Source: Gemmatimonadota bacterium
GTDB taxonomy: Bacteria > Gemmatimonadota > Gemmatimonadetes > Gemmatimonadales > GWC2-71-9
Reading direction: 5' to 3'
Length of the DNA stretch: 64,000 bases
Assembly: GCA_003169895.1 (NCBI GenBank)
Contig: PNAE01000007.1
Coordinates: forward strand, 1,362,880-1,426,879
The notes under the pieces are model-generated. The model did no database searches, had not been told where the DNA came from, and was given only the letters and a program-made list of their open reading frames with translations. How positions within the stretch are numbered: the first letter of the stretch is position 1; the number at the start of each line of letters is the position of its first letter. Below are positions 52,177-59,912 of the stretch, piece by piece. A program made the position numbers and the translations under genes.

Positions 52177-53669
52177 TTGCCATGCCCAAGCGCTTGCAAC
52201 ATCGCGTCATTGACAAATTGCAAATCATCGCGGAGTTTGCCCGATATTCGGAGGCTGCCCAATGCTTCGCGCGAAATGAAAAATAGGAGCGTCTTGACCA
52301 GCGCGGCATCTGTTGCCGACGACTTGCCGCCGGTAATCTCATCGCGGTACCGGGCGTTCAGCACTAGAGTCGCATCGTCTCTGTCAAGACTGAACACTGT
52401 ATCGGCCGGCATTCGCGCCCAGACAAAATCAACCTTGGACCTGATCTCTCTGTCGGTCTTCGGAAAGAGCTTTCCGATTCCTTTGGACGCCATGACCGGA
52501 AGCCCCTTGCCTGGCACGAACACCCTTCGCCCGTCCTTGGGCGCATTGCGGTACGTGTCCTTAGCTGCTTCGACGTATTCCATAAACGAAGTATTCCCGG
52601 CGCGCGCAGCCTTAACTGCGTCGAGAAACGATTGCGGCGGCTGAAAGGCATGCTTCTGCACGGTCAACTGGAAGGCTGAGTCCAAAGATGGAGGGAGCTC
52701 CACTTCGACCCTGGCAAGCGACGAATGCGGTTCCTCCATCTGGTATCCGTGCCATCCTCCGGGCTCGATCAAGCGGTCGTTCCTGTAGAAATAGAACCCC
52801 TGGCGCTTTACGACGGCGCCGCCGCCCAACTTGTAATTCTGATGCTTGGAGTTTGGCGGCCAAATATGTGCGCGCAATTTGATGAGATGTCCGTTCTCTA
52901 GCGAAAGCTGAAAATCCACGGGGTATCCCTTCCGTCCTGGTGCGGGGTAGCCGAATGGATTGTACGGCGCCACCGGAATCGGTGGATTCGGAATCTTGGC
53001 GCCGTCTAACTCAGTCTGAAGGAAGATCTTGAGTCGGCCATCTTGGATGAACCGGTGGAACCGCATCCCAAGATCAACGCCCAACTCGACGAGCAACTTG
53101 TCAATATGTGCTTCGAATGAGTTTTCGCGCATCGCGTCTGCCCGAACGCGATCCCAAACAATCAGCGTGCCGTGGCGATTGTTGGCTATCGGCTTCCAGC
53201 CACGGGAATAGAATGAGGTCGCAGCGCCAGAGGCGATCACCTCGACCCGCCACCCCATTTTCACAGATTCCCGAGTCCAGCGACGCCCCGCAGTCTTGTT
53301 GTCCCGATGCGTGATAACCGAGAAACTGTCGCACCAGCTGAAGGACGCAGCCTTCAACCCGATGCCGTACTTGCCGAGATCAGAGGATGCATGGTTGGTC
53401 TTTACACCGAACTGCATGATTTCCTTTAGCCGTTTCTCCGACATTCCTGTCCCATCATCGGCAACCGTGACTCTGACTAAGCGATCCTTCCCGCGAGTGA
53501 AACGGATCAAGACGTGCTTCGAACCGGCGTCCAGCGAGTTGTCGATCAGGTCCGCAAGCGCGTCTGCCAGGCTGTGGCCAATGCGCCCGAGGACGTCAGT
53601 CATTCCCTCCGCGTCCGGCTGCAATTCTTCGTAGCGGTCGGTCGGCAGGTCCGCAATTACATGAGTCAC
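52173..53669 (-). CDS. MutL/MORC-like GHKL ATPase
   Basis: A 498-residue GHKL ATPase without histidine-kinase features. The N-box is ALADLIDNSLDAG (residues 37-49), G1 is VADDGTGMSE (69-78) and G2 is SDLGKYGIGLKAASFS (96-111), followed by a transducer-like region. The position of the general-base Glu (four residues before Asn 44) is Asp 40, an unusual change. Such proteins are found in restriction-linked loci with Z1 and PD-(D/E)XK proteins. The start is GTG at 53669. It is the first gene of the three-gene block, 86 bp after the end of the neighbouring operon. Confidence 0.87.
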   Translation of the reverse strand: MTHVIADLPTDRYEELQPDAEGMTDVLGRIGHSLADALADLIDNSLDAGSKHVLIRFTRGKDRLVRVTVADDGTGMSEKRLKEIMQFGVKTNHASSDLGKYGIGLKAASFSWCDSFSVITHRDNKTAGRRWTRESVKMGWRVEVIASGAATSFYSRGWKPIANNRHGTLIVWDRVRADAMRENSFEAHIDKLLVELGVDLGMRFHRFIQDGRLKIFLQTELDGAKIPNPPIPVAPYNPFGYPAPGRKGYPVDFQLSLENGHLIKLRAHIWPPNSKHQNYKLGGGAVVKRQGFYFYRNDRLIEPGGWHGYQMEEPHSSLARVEVELPPSLDSAFQLTVQKHAFQPPQSFLDAVKAARAGNTSFMEYVEAAKDTYRNAPKDGRRVFVPGKGLPVMASKGIGKLFPKTDREIRSKVDFVWARMPADTVFSLDRDDATLVLNARYRDEITGGKSSATDAALVKTLLFFISREALGSLRISGKLRDDLQFVNDAMLQALGHGK

Positions 53670-53755
53670 GATAGCGATCGCACCTCGAACAAATGTTGGA
53701 ATGCGGCCCCGATTCGATAGGCGCCAGAGACTGATTCGGCGATCGTCAGTACAGG

Positions 53756-54748
53756 TTATTGAATCAATAATACGGCGGGGCTGCCCGATATGTCGGCACG
53801 AGGGGCGACTAGGTCCGCTCGGATCACGCGTAATGAGATACCGACGATCTGGCCGTTCGCGACGCGGTCGACAGGTTCAGCGTCACCTCCTGCGCTGACA
53901 CGCCAAACGGCGAGTTGTTCATGAATACATGCAACCAACAGGCAGCACACGGCGAATACCTTTGGTCCAAACGGGAAGAGGACAGTATTGGCGTGCTGCA
54001 TCGCACCATAGGCTAACGCTTCCAAGGCAACGAAACAGTCAAACGGCTGTTCTACCTGATAATTGAACACATGATCTTGGCGGATGCCCTCTAGGAGAGT
54101 GGCATTCGCCGTCTGCAGTGCCTGTTCGTACCCAGGGATCATGCTCCGGGGCAAAAAGGCCCAGACCTCGCCTGATTGAGTGTGTTCCACTGCACCCAGC
54201 GCGCGATCCTCCTCGTACCCAAGTCCGACGATGCTTACGGACGGGTATTCTGGTTCGGTTGTCCATCCGGCAAATTCTGGTAGGACAGGCCCTACATGGA
54301 CGTTCGGTTGGTCCTCTTCGACTGGTTCGGTGAATATCGCAGGAGCGTAGTAGAAGTCGGCGACGACCTCACAATTCCACCGAGTGCTCCGTAACAGATC
54401 GATCACGGTCGCAATTCGGATACGGGAGAGGCTTGAGACATCGATCGCCACCCGCAATGCTGCTGTCGGAACGACGGTCGCCTCTTCAAGTATTCTACGG
54501 AAAAGCGCCCCATACTCGGCGTCCGTTGGCTCATGCACTTCGAAATCGTGCCTCGTGAACCAAGCACGATTCTCGGCATAGTGAAGGGCATGACCTTGAG
54601 TGAAGCCAATGGCCACTCGCCGTTCCGATCTTGGTGACAAATCGGAGGCAACGAACCGAGCGCGCTCCTCAAAGCCCACTGTGGCCACCAGAATGTGATA
54701 CGAAATGGTAGAGGTGCCATCGTCGAATGGTTCAACGACCAGATTCAT
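53756..54748 (-). CDS. Unrecognised protein of the dam-MPE-ATPase operon
   Basis: A 330-residue soluble protein I cannot place in a named family. It appears to contain two related Rossmann-like halves: ILVATVGFEERARFVA (about 19-34) and VSIVGLGYEEDRALGAVE (about 171-188) share a strand followed by G-[FY]-E-E-x-RA. Each half is followed by a strand-rich stretch. Another conserved-looking element is RVAIDVSSLSRIRIATVIDLL (about 99-119). The C-terminal 90 residues include a hydrophobic helix (VFAVCCLLVACIHEQLAVW). It begins one base after the ATPase stop, so it is tightly co-transcribed. It may be a sensor or effector; nuclease or nucleotide-hydrolase motifs are not evident. Confidence 0.75.
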   Translation of the reverse strand: MNLVVEPFDDGTSTISYHILVATVGFEERARFVASDLSPRSERRVAIGFTQGHALHYAENRAWFTRHDFEVHEPTDAEYGALFRRILEEATVVPTAALRVAIDVSSLSRIRIATVIDLLRSTRWNCEVVADFYYAPAIFTEPVEEDQPNVHVGPVLPEFAGWTTEPEYPSVSIVGLGYEEDRALGAVEHTQSGEVWAFLPRSMIPGYEQALQTANATLLEGIRQDHVFNYQVEQPFDCFVALEALAYGAMQHANTVLFPFGPKVFAVCCLLVACIHEQLAVWRVSAGGDAEPVDRVANGQIVGISLRVIRADLVAPRADISGSPAVLLIQ

Positions 54749-54749
54749 C

Positions 54750-56627
54750 TCACCCCTCGGCTGGTGGATTGAGGTTCAGTTGCGCCGTCGCAGCATTAAG
54801 AAACCGCTCTTCTCGCAGAATCACACCTAGCGAAATAGCTCGGCCGAGACGAAGCGGAAGTCCATGACGTGCCGCAAGCAGGTATGCGATGCGGAACCTT
54901 CTCCCGCGCAACGATCGCAGGAGTGTCTGTGCATTGTCATCTGGGACATACACAAGCGCCCCCGCGTTAAGGGCCTGCCCGATTAGGACGACCAAAGCGT
55001 CGGGAAGGTTTGCGTCGACGGTGAAAGTAGCCCTGGGATCAGGGGCGAACTCCGACCCCAGCGCCTCCTTGCGAAACCATTCTGCGATGGTTGACAAGAG
55101 CGCCAGGACGCCCCGCGGCCGTCCACGAATCAAGCCACCTTCAACCGGAATGGTTCGGAGCATCGCAGAGAATCGCTGCGAGGCCTTCGCGAGCTCGTCC
55201 GCCTGGGCGCTGGGGTCCACGGGCTTTGCGCGGTTGGTCCACCTATCCAACAGGTGACTAACAATTGCAATGAACCAGCGCGGGTTGCCTTCGGTGACAG
55301 CGAAGAGTGATTCCGTACCGGAATACAGCGCCATTGTCTTCCGACTGCGTCCAAGACTTTCTGCGTCTGCCGCCGGATTCTGTTTGCGGTACCAGTCCCG
55401 CACCGCGACAAGTGGCGCGATCTTTCGAATGTCCGATGCTCGATCTGCGCTTGAAACATGCTCAAGGCGCTGGGGATCGATTCCTTTGGAGTCTAGATAT
55501 CTCTTGAACGATGCGTCCACTTGTGCTAGACGAACAAACCGCCGTCCCAACCTAGACCCAGGTCCATAGGCCGTGCCTCGCCCGCGCCATTCCTCGGATG
55601 GTGTCTCAAAATACGATGGACCAAGAAATTGTCGTGCGTCAACGTTGTTGAATCCCTTGGCAGACAGCATTTGTGAGAGGAGGTCTTGGCAAAAAGCGTA
55701 ACCATCCCTCTTTTCGGCGTACCAAAGAGTGATTTCGTCGTAGTCATGCCCCGACTGGGGAGCATCCGCATCGCCGAGAAGTCCCAGGTCGTGGGAAAAC
55801 GGGCTCATCGCGAGCTTGAACAGGAATCGATCATCGGCCGATCTCAACGATCGAATCAGCTCCTGCCGAATCCACTCTGGAGCCAGTTCCAACTCATCGA
55901 CCATCAGCGCCCACTTCGAGTCTGGGGTGCCCGCATAGTCATCAAACAGCTCAACGGCGACGCCAGCTGCCTGCAGGAAATGAAGGTGCATGAATGATTC
56001 GGCAGCCGTGCGCGCCCCCCTTCCAACTTCGCCAATTGAAACCTCTTTGCTGGCGAATTCACGAATTGCTGAGAGTCTCGCCGTCAGCGCGTGCTTCAAT
56101 GAAATCAACGTCGGGATTTGCGGGCTGATATACCAGGCACGCGCTATCCCAGCAACAACATCCTGTTCGGCTTTCTCCGACAGAATCACACTTCGAAAGG
56201 GAGCCTCACCCAGAGCGTCGGGCAGTCGCGCTCGTTGCAACATGGCGACCGTAAGTGCTCGGAGTACATGAGTCGTGAAGGCAGCGCGTCCCAGCAGCTC
56301 ATGCGTGACGGAATCGAGGCGGCCCTGACCGAGCGCCTTGAGCTGGGCGCCCCAGCTGATGTCGGTGGCAACGAATACGCCCGTGAAATCTACTGACGCG
56401 CGATATGCGTCCGCGTTGACATGGTGCCACGCGCGCAGCGCAGGCGGTTGAAGCATCTTCAACAGCGTTGTCTTGCCGCTGCCCCGTGGCCCGAACACAA
56501 CCGTATGCCGCCGCTTGCAAAGCACAGCAAACTGTTCGGACGGCACGAATGTCGCCGCGACTTGCGACGGCAGCAGGGCACGGGCGTTGAATGAGTCGAA
56601 GATTGTTGGTATCTGCGCGTTCGTCAC
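54750..56627 (-). CDS. ORC/CDC6-like P-loop ATPase
   Basis: A 625-residue AAA-type ATPase. The N-terminal FDSFNARALLPSQVAATFVPSEQFAVLCKRRHTVVFGPRGSGKTTLLKML carries Walker A at residues 46-53. Walker B is ALMVDELELAP (about 240-250), and the arginine-rich linker plus the RWFIAIVSHLLD helix resemble the ORC-CDC6/STAND-like architecture seen in defence ATPases. The C-terminal 150 residues have a winged-helix flavour. GTG start at 56627 in a GTGA overlap with the phosphoesterase stop; the longer open frame to 56927 is inside that gene. Substrate and partner are not known. Confidence 0.82.
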   Translation of the reverse strand: MTNAQIPTIFDSFNARALLPSQVAATFVPSEQFAVLCKRRHTVVFGPRGSGKTTLLKMLQPPALRAWHHVNADAYRASVDFTGVFVATDISWGAQLKALGQGRLDSVTHELLGRAAFTTHVLRALTVAMLQRARLPDALGEAPFRSVILSEKAEQDVVAGIARAWYISPQIPTLISLKHALTARLSAIREFASKEVSIGEVGRGARTAAESFMHLHFLQAAGVAVELFDDYAGTPDSKWALMVDELELAPEWIRQELIRSLRSADDRFLFKLAMSPFSHDLGLLGDADAPQSGHDYDEITLWYAEKRDGYAFCQDLLSQMLSAKGFNNVDARQFLGPSYFETPSEEWRGRGTAYGPGSRLGRRFVRLAQVDASFKRYLDSKGIDPQRLEHVSSADRASDIRKIAPLVAVRDWYRKQNPAADAESLGRSRKTMALYSGTESLFAVTEGNPRWFIAIVSHLLDRWTNRAKPVDPSAQADELAKASQRFSAMLRTIPVEGGLIRGRPRGVLALLSTIAEWFRKEALGSEFAPDPRATFTVDANLPDALVVLIGQALNAGALVYVPDDNAQTLLRSLRGRRFRIAYLLAARHGLPLRLGRAISLGVILREERFLNAATAQLNLNPPAEG

Positions 56628-57853
56628 AACGTCCTCCCGACCTGATACCATACGTCGTCGTGCATCTGTATGAGAAAACCAAGGTCTGACAGCGATCTCT
56701 GCAGTGTCGTCTGGTCTTGGGGTGTGAGGTATCGCGCTTCCGGAGTCGCAGCAATGACGTCCTGCCAACTCATTGGGTTTGCTGCCGCCTGGGTGGCAAT
56801 AGCGCTCGCGAGGGCCGCCACATCGCCACGGTATCCGAAGCCGCACTCGTGAGGTATTCCCGCGCTTGCCGTCGCACGCGTCCAACCGTAACCGGATCGC
56901 CACTCCCACGACCGTACAACCCCACACAGCCCAAGTCCGACCGGGGCGACGGCGGGGATCTCAACAATGTGAAACAGGTTTCTGGCCCGCGTCTGAAGTT
57001 CACGATACAACTCGACGCCAAGACTGCCAGCCGAAAGCACGACCGGTGATCCGGCGCCACCCGCGGCGTATGTCAACTTCGGCATATGCTTGTGACCATG
57101 CACGACCAGCCACTTTCCAAACTCCCCGGTGCCGAGCAATTCGAGCAAGAGCTGCCCCCCTCGCATCACGTCGTGTTCCCCGAGGCCAAGTTCCATCTGC
57201 TGTTGCGGATGATGGTGGCACAGAAGGACGTTGGCGTGCAGTGCCGGACCTGCAGCAATGCGTGCGCGAATGTAGGCGATAGTGTCCTCTGCGATCCGCC
57301 CATGGGTAATTTCGTTCGCCGCGCCGCCATGGTAGGCGCTGCTGTTTATCGAAGCGATCCGGTAGCGTGGCGTAACGAGCAGCGACCCCCTTCGCGCCCA
57401 GAACTCGTTTGTCAAAGCTCCATCGTCGTCGGCGAACGGGAACGTCGGACGCAATGCAAGCATGTGACCTTGGGCATCGTAGTCCGAGGTCTGAAATCGC
57501 GAGTCCACATCGTGATTGCCGCACGTTCCGGCAAGAACGGTCGCGCCGAGGGCGGAGCGGAGCTCATCCACCACGCGCCATCCGTACTTCAAGCCAGGTA
57601 GGCTTGCCTTGTGCGCCAGATCGCCTGGGCACAACACGACATCGGCGGTGAGGTTGTTTGTCGCGATCAGGTGTTTAAGGCCCGCGACCGGGTGCCGAAA
57701 CGGTTCGTCATCCGGTTCGTTGCAACAGATAGTCGACGGTCGGTCGGAGCCAGCCGCGGACTCGAACGCGTGAAGGTCACTGGCGACAGCGAGTGTCACC
57801 ACGTCAGCCGGCGCTTGAGCGGCCCCGTCGGGCACGACGTACGATGAAGTCAT
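56624..57853 (-). CDS. Calcineurin-like metallophosphoesterase
   Basis: A 409-residue protein with the full set of metallophosphoesterase motifs: ASDLHAF (Asp, His; 24-30), CPGDLAHK (77-82), TCGNHD (110-115), LLCHHHP (210-216) and VVHGHKHMP (251-258). All dimetal ligands are intact, so it should be active as a nuclease or phosphodiesterase. A C-terminal 120-residue region (about 290-409) is unrelated and may bind the ATPase or DNA. The ATG at 57853 overlaps the dam stop (ATGA) and its own stop overlaps the ATPase start (GTGA). Confidence 0.88.
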   Translation of the reverse strand: MTSSYVVPDGAAQAPADVVTLAVASDLHAFESAAGSDRPSTICCNEPDDEPFRHPVAGLKHLIATNNLTADVVLCPGDLAHKASLPGLKYGWRVVDELRSALGATVLAGTCGNHDVDSRFQTSDYDAQGHMLALRPTFPFADDDGALTNEFWARRGSLLVTPRYRIASINSSAYHGGAANEITHGRIAEDTIAYIRARIAAGPALHANVLLCHHHPQQQMELGLGEHDVMRGGQLLLELLGTGEFGKWLVVHGHKHMPKLTYAAGGAGSPVVLSAGSLGVELYRELQTRARNLFHIVEIPAVAPVGLGLCGVVRSWEWRSGYGWTRATASAGIPHECGFGYRGDVAALASAIATQAAANPMSWQDVIAATPEARYLTPQDQTTLQRSLSDLGFLIQMHDDVWYQVGRTL

Positions 57854-58704
57854 TGCGGCGAGGCGCCGGTCCGAGGGTCGACGTTCGTGACAACGAGTTC
57901 GCGGCCGGTCCGCCGGTGACGCGAATAGCCCGCCACATTTCGCCGGACCATCAGCGCATATGTTGTTGCGGTTGGGAACGCCGCGAGCACTGCAGCGGAA
58001 GCGTGGTACGAGAGCACGAAGTGGGCTCCTGCCTCGTCGATCTTCTTGCAGGCGCGAATGACGCGGGTGAGGTCGCCGGAGCGGAGGGACTGGTAGCCGT
58101 ACTGCCCCTCCTCAGGGACACGAGCCGTCGTGTACGGCGGATCAAGGTACACAAAGTCACCTTTCCGCACGTCGACCAGGCATTGCTCGAAGTCCCCAGC
58201 ACGTAGCTCAGCATTTCGGAGCGCCACCGAGCATCGATAGAACTCCCGCTCGTCGGGCACTCGACCCGTGTGGCTCCCGCGAGGTACGTTAAAACGGCCG
58301 GCTCGATTGGTGCGATACACTCCATTGAAGCAGTAGCGATTCAGGTAGATGAAGCGCGCGGCACGGTCTAACGGCAGCATCTTCTCCGGATTCTCGCGAC
58401 GAGCCTTGTAGTACTGCCGCTTGGTCGCGGGAATCGCATGTACCTTCGCGGCGAGAAGTCGAGGGTGGGTCGCGAGCACTTCATATGCCTGCATCAGGTC
58501 CGCGTTAATATCGCCCAAAACTGCGTTGTCAGGCCGAGTCGCGAAGAATAGGCACGCGGAACCCGCGAAGGGCTCGATGTACCGAAAAGTCTTCGTGGGG
58601 AGCAACCCCCGAAGGCGGGAGACCTGACCGCGCTTGCTGCCAGCCCACCTGAAAATGGGCCTAGCCCATACCTTGTCGGGCGATGCCGCCAATTGCTTCC
58701 GCAC
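57850..58704 (-). CDS. dam: Adenine-N6 DNA methyltransferase, D12 (Dam) class
   Basis: A 284-residue D12-class methylase. AdoMet-binding motif X/I is FRWAGSKRGQ (18-27), motif I is YIEPFAGSACLFF (42-54), and the catalytic motif IV is VYLDPPYTTA (185-194). The recognition sequence cannot be read; relatives methylate GATC or similar short sites. The start is GTG at 58704. It is the first gene of the four-gene operon with the phosphoesterase, ATPase and unknown protein, where it would mark self DNA. The opposite-strand frames here look non-coding. Confidence 0.92.
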   Translation of the reverse strand: MRKQLAASPDKVWARPIFRWAGSKRGQVSRLRGLLPTKTFRYIEPFAGSACLFFATRPDNAVLGDINADLMQAYEVLATHPRLLAAKVHAIPATKRQYYKARRENPEKMLPLDRAARFIYLNRYCFNGVYRTNRAGRFNVPRGSHTGRVPDEREFYRCSVALRNAELRAGDFEQCLVDVRKGDFVYLDPPYTTARVPEEGQYGYQSLRSGDLTRVIRACKKIDEAGAHFVLSYHASAAVLAAFPTATTYALMVRRNVAGYSRHRRTGRELVVTNVDPRTGASPQ

Positions 58705-58912
58705 GTCCGCCCTCCCGTCCGCAATGCTAGCCAGTGCCGCCGTTCGCAGATCACAACCATCCGGCAGCCGCTTGAGGCCCCCGATGGTTCGCGCCGCAGT
58801 CGATCGAGCATGGATCGGTGGGCTCGTAAGTCTAAGCCCCGTTGCGGTTTCGGCCAGTCGGGACTCGGTGGGGTGTGATGCTGTATGGGGGTGGCGACGA
58901 TCAGCATGGGTA

Positions 58913-59188
58913 TTGTTGGAGAGGGATTGCGCGCCCCGCGTCCCGATTCCGCCGATCTACTGCGTCGTGGGTTTAGCCGTGGTAGCGGCGCTTGCCTCGA
59001 TTCCAGCCCCCCGTTGGCTGGCACCCGTTGGCCTCTCCTCGTTCCTCGGGAAGGTCGTCTATATCGGCGCGATTCTCGGACTGGCCACGCTGGCGGTTGC
59101 GATGACCGCCCGGGCGGACAATCGTCGTGCATGGCAGGACGGACGCCGTAGAGACGCCGACCGATCCCTGTTGTCGCGGGAGTTATAG
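58913..59188 (+). CDS. Possible small two-pass membrane protein
   Basis: About 91 residues with two hydrophobic segments (PPIYCVVGLAVVAALASIP and GKVVYIGAILGLATLAVAMTA) and a charged tail (RADNRRAWQDGRRRDADRSL). The start is uncertain: only TTG codons (58913 and 58916) precede the first segment, and no clear ribosome-binding site is in frame. Two-membrane-segment proteins of this size act as effectors in several defence systems, but the evidence is only hydropathy. It could also be a decayed remnant. Confidence 0.35.
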   Translation: MLERDCAPRVPIPPIYCVVGLAVVAALASIPAPRWLAPVGLSSFLGKVVYIGAILGLATLAVAMTARADNRRAWQDGRRRDADRSLLSREL

Positions 59189-59760
59189 GCACGGCTGGAT
59201 TTCCTGATGGAAGAGCAGCGACTTGAGCGACGGTTGGAGCACGAGCAGACCCAAGCGGCCACCACCACGTCAGCTGTAACAATCCAACAAGCCATCGGAC
59301 CAATTCGCACCATGCTATGGGAGGTCCATGCTGCCGTCATGCCCCCCCCATCAGCATCCCGTCCAGCTTCGCGCCCTTACCAGTGGAGGCCCTGTCCCAC
59401 GTGACGCAATCCGTCCACACGATGGCGACGGCTCCGACAGGTTCGGCAACGTCGAATCAGTACGTCGCGCAACTGCAAGGCACGGTGACAGCGTTTGGCA
59501 TTGCCTACGGTGACCTTTCGGTCAGATCCAACGACAGCGGAAGCGGAAAGATCGCTAGCAACTAACCCCTTCGGGGCGCCAGATGGAGGGCTGTCCCGAC
59601 GATTCACACAAGTGCGTTTCGTGATTTCAGCATGGTGTCCGTTGTGGTGTCCGTTGGTCACGACAACGGCCCGTTTCGGGGGTTGGGCGTCCGGGTAGGT
59701 TGCGCGATCTCAGCCAGTAAATACGGCATTTCCACGGATTTCCGCGTCCCGAAGGGGCCG
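59189..59760. other. Non-coding or decayed right end of island 1
   Basis: Holds two short rightward frames, 59207-59404 (65 codons, starts MEEQRLERRLEHEQTQ) and 59317-59565 (82 codons), which together with the preceding membrane ORF may be a frameshifted gene. They lie in different frames and have no recognisable domain. A 26-bp tandem (59631-59656) identical to the left-end site marks the probable integrase arm region. Nothing else is supported before the att core. Confidence 0.5.
59631..59656. promoter_or_regulatory. Tandem repeat, probable integrase arm-type site (right)
   Basis: Identical in sequence and orientation to 42004-42029 (two copies of TGGTGTCCGTTG), 105 bp inside the right att core of island 1. 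Confidence 0.6.
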
Positions 59761-59802
59761 CTGATAAGCGTGAGGTCGGAGGTTCAACTCCTCCCAGGCC
59801 CA
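59761..59802 (+). repeat. att core, right copy / junction of islands 1 and 2
   Basis: Exact 42-bp copy of the 3' part of tRNA-Ile, without the 5' half of the tRNA. It closes island 1 and is the left border of island 2, whose integrase lies 110 bp further right. The downstream GCCCCGCC...GGCGGGGC terminator (59818-59858, with a T6 run) parallels that behind the intact tRNA. Confidence 0.92.
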
Positions 59803-59817
59803 CTTTCCCAAACGATT

Positions 59818-59858
59818 GCCCCGCCATGACTTATGAGAGTGGCGGGGCTTCGTTTTTT
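59818..59858 (+). terminator. Rho-independent terminator behind the second att copy
   Basis: Stem GCCCCGCC (59818-59825) and GGCGGGGC (59841-59848), then TTCGTTTTTT. The loop differs from the first copy at 41950, but the stem is the same. Confidence 0.85.
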
Positions 59859-59874
59859 CGGGAACATCGGAAGG

Positions 59875-59900
59875 AGTGTCCAAATGGAGTGGCCAAATGG
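59875..59900. promoter_or_regulatory. Tandem 13-bp repeat, probable arm site of island 2
   Basis: AGTGTCCAAATGG followed by AGTGGCCAAATGG, 73 bp from the att core, the same distance as the island 1 tandem from its core. The sequence differs but the layout is the same, which fits binding by a related but distinct integrase. Confidence 0.55.
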
Positions 59901-59912
59901 ACGAACTCGAAA

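Noticed and set aside
59748..59766. Similarity of AGGGGCCGCTGAT at the att junction to the tRNA-Leu-like terminator hairpin
   Set aside because: Only 13 bases, partly inside the att core; probably chance or a short junction remnant.
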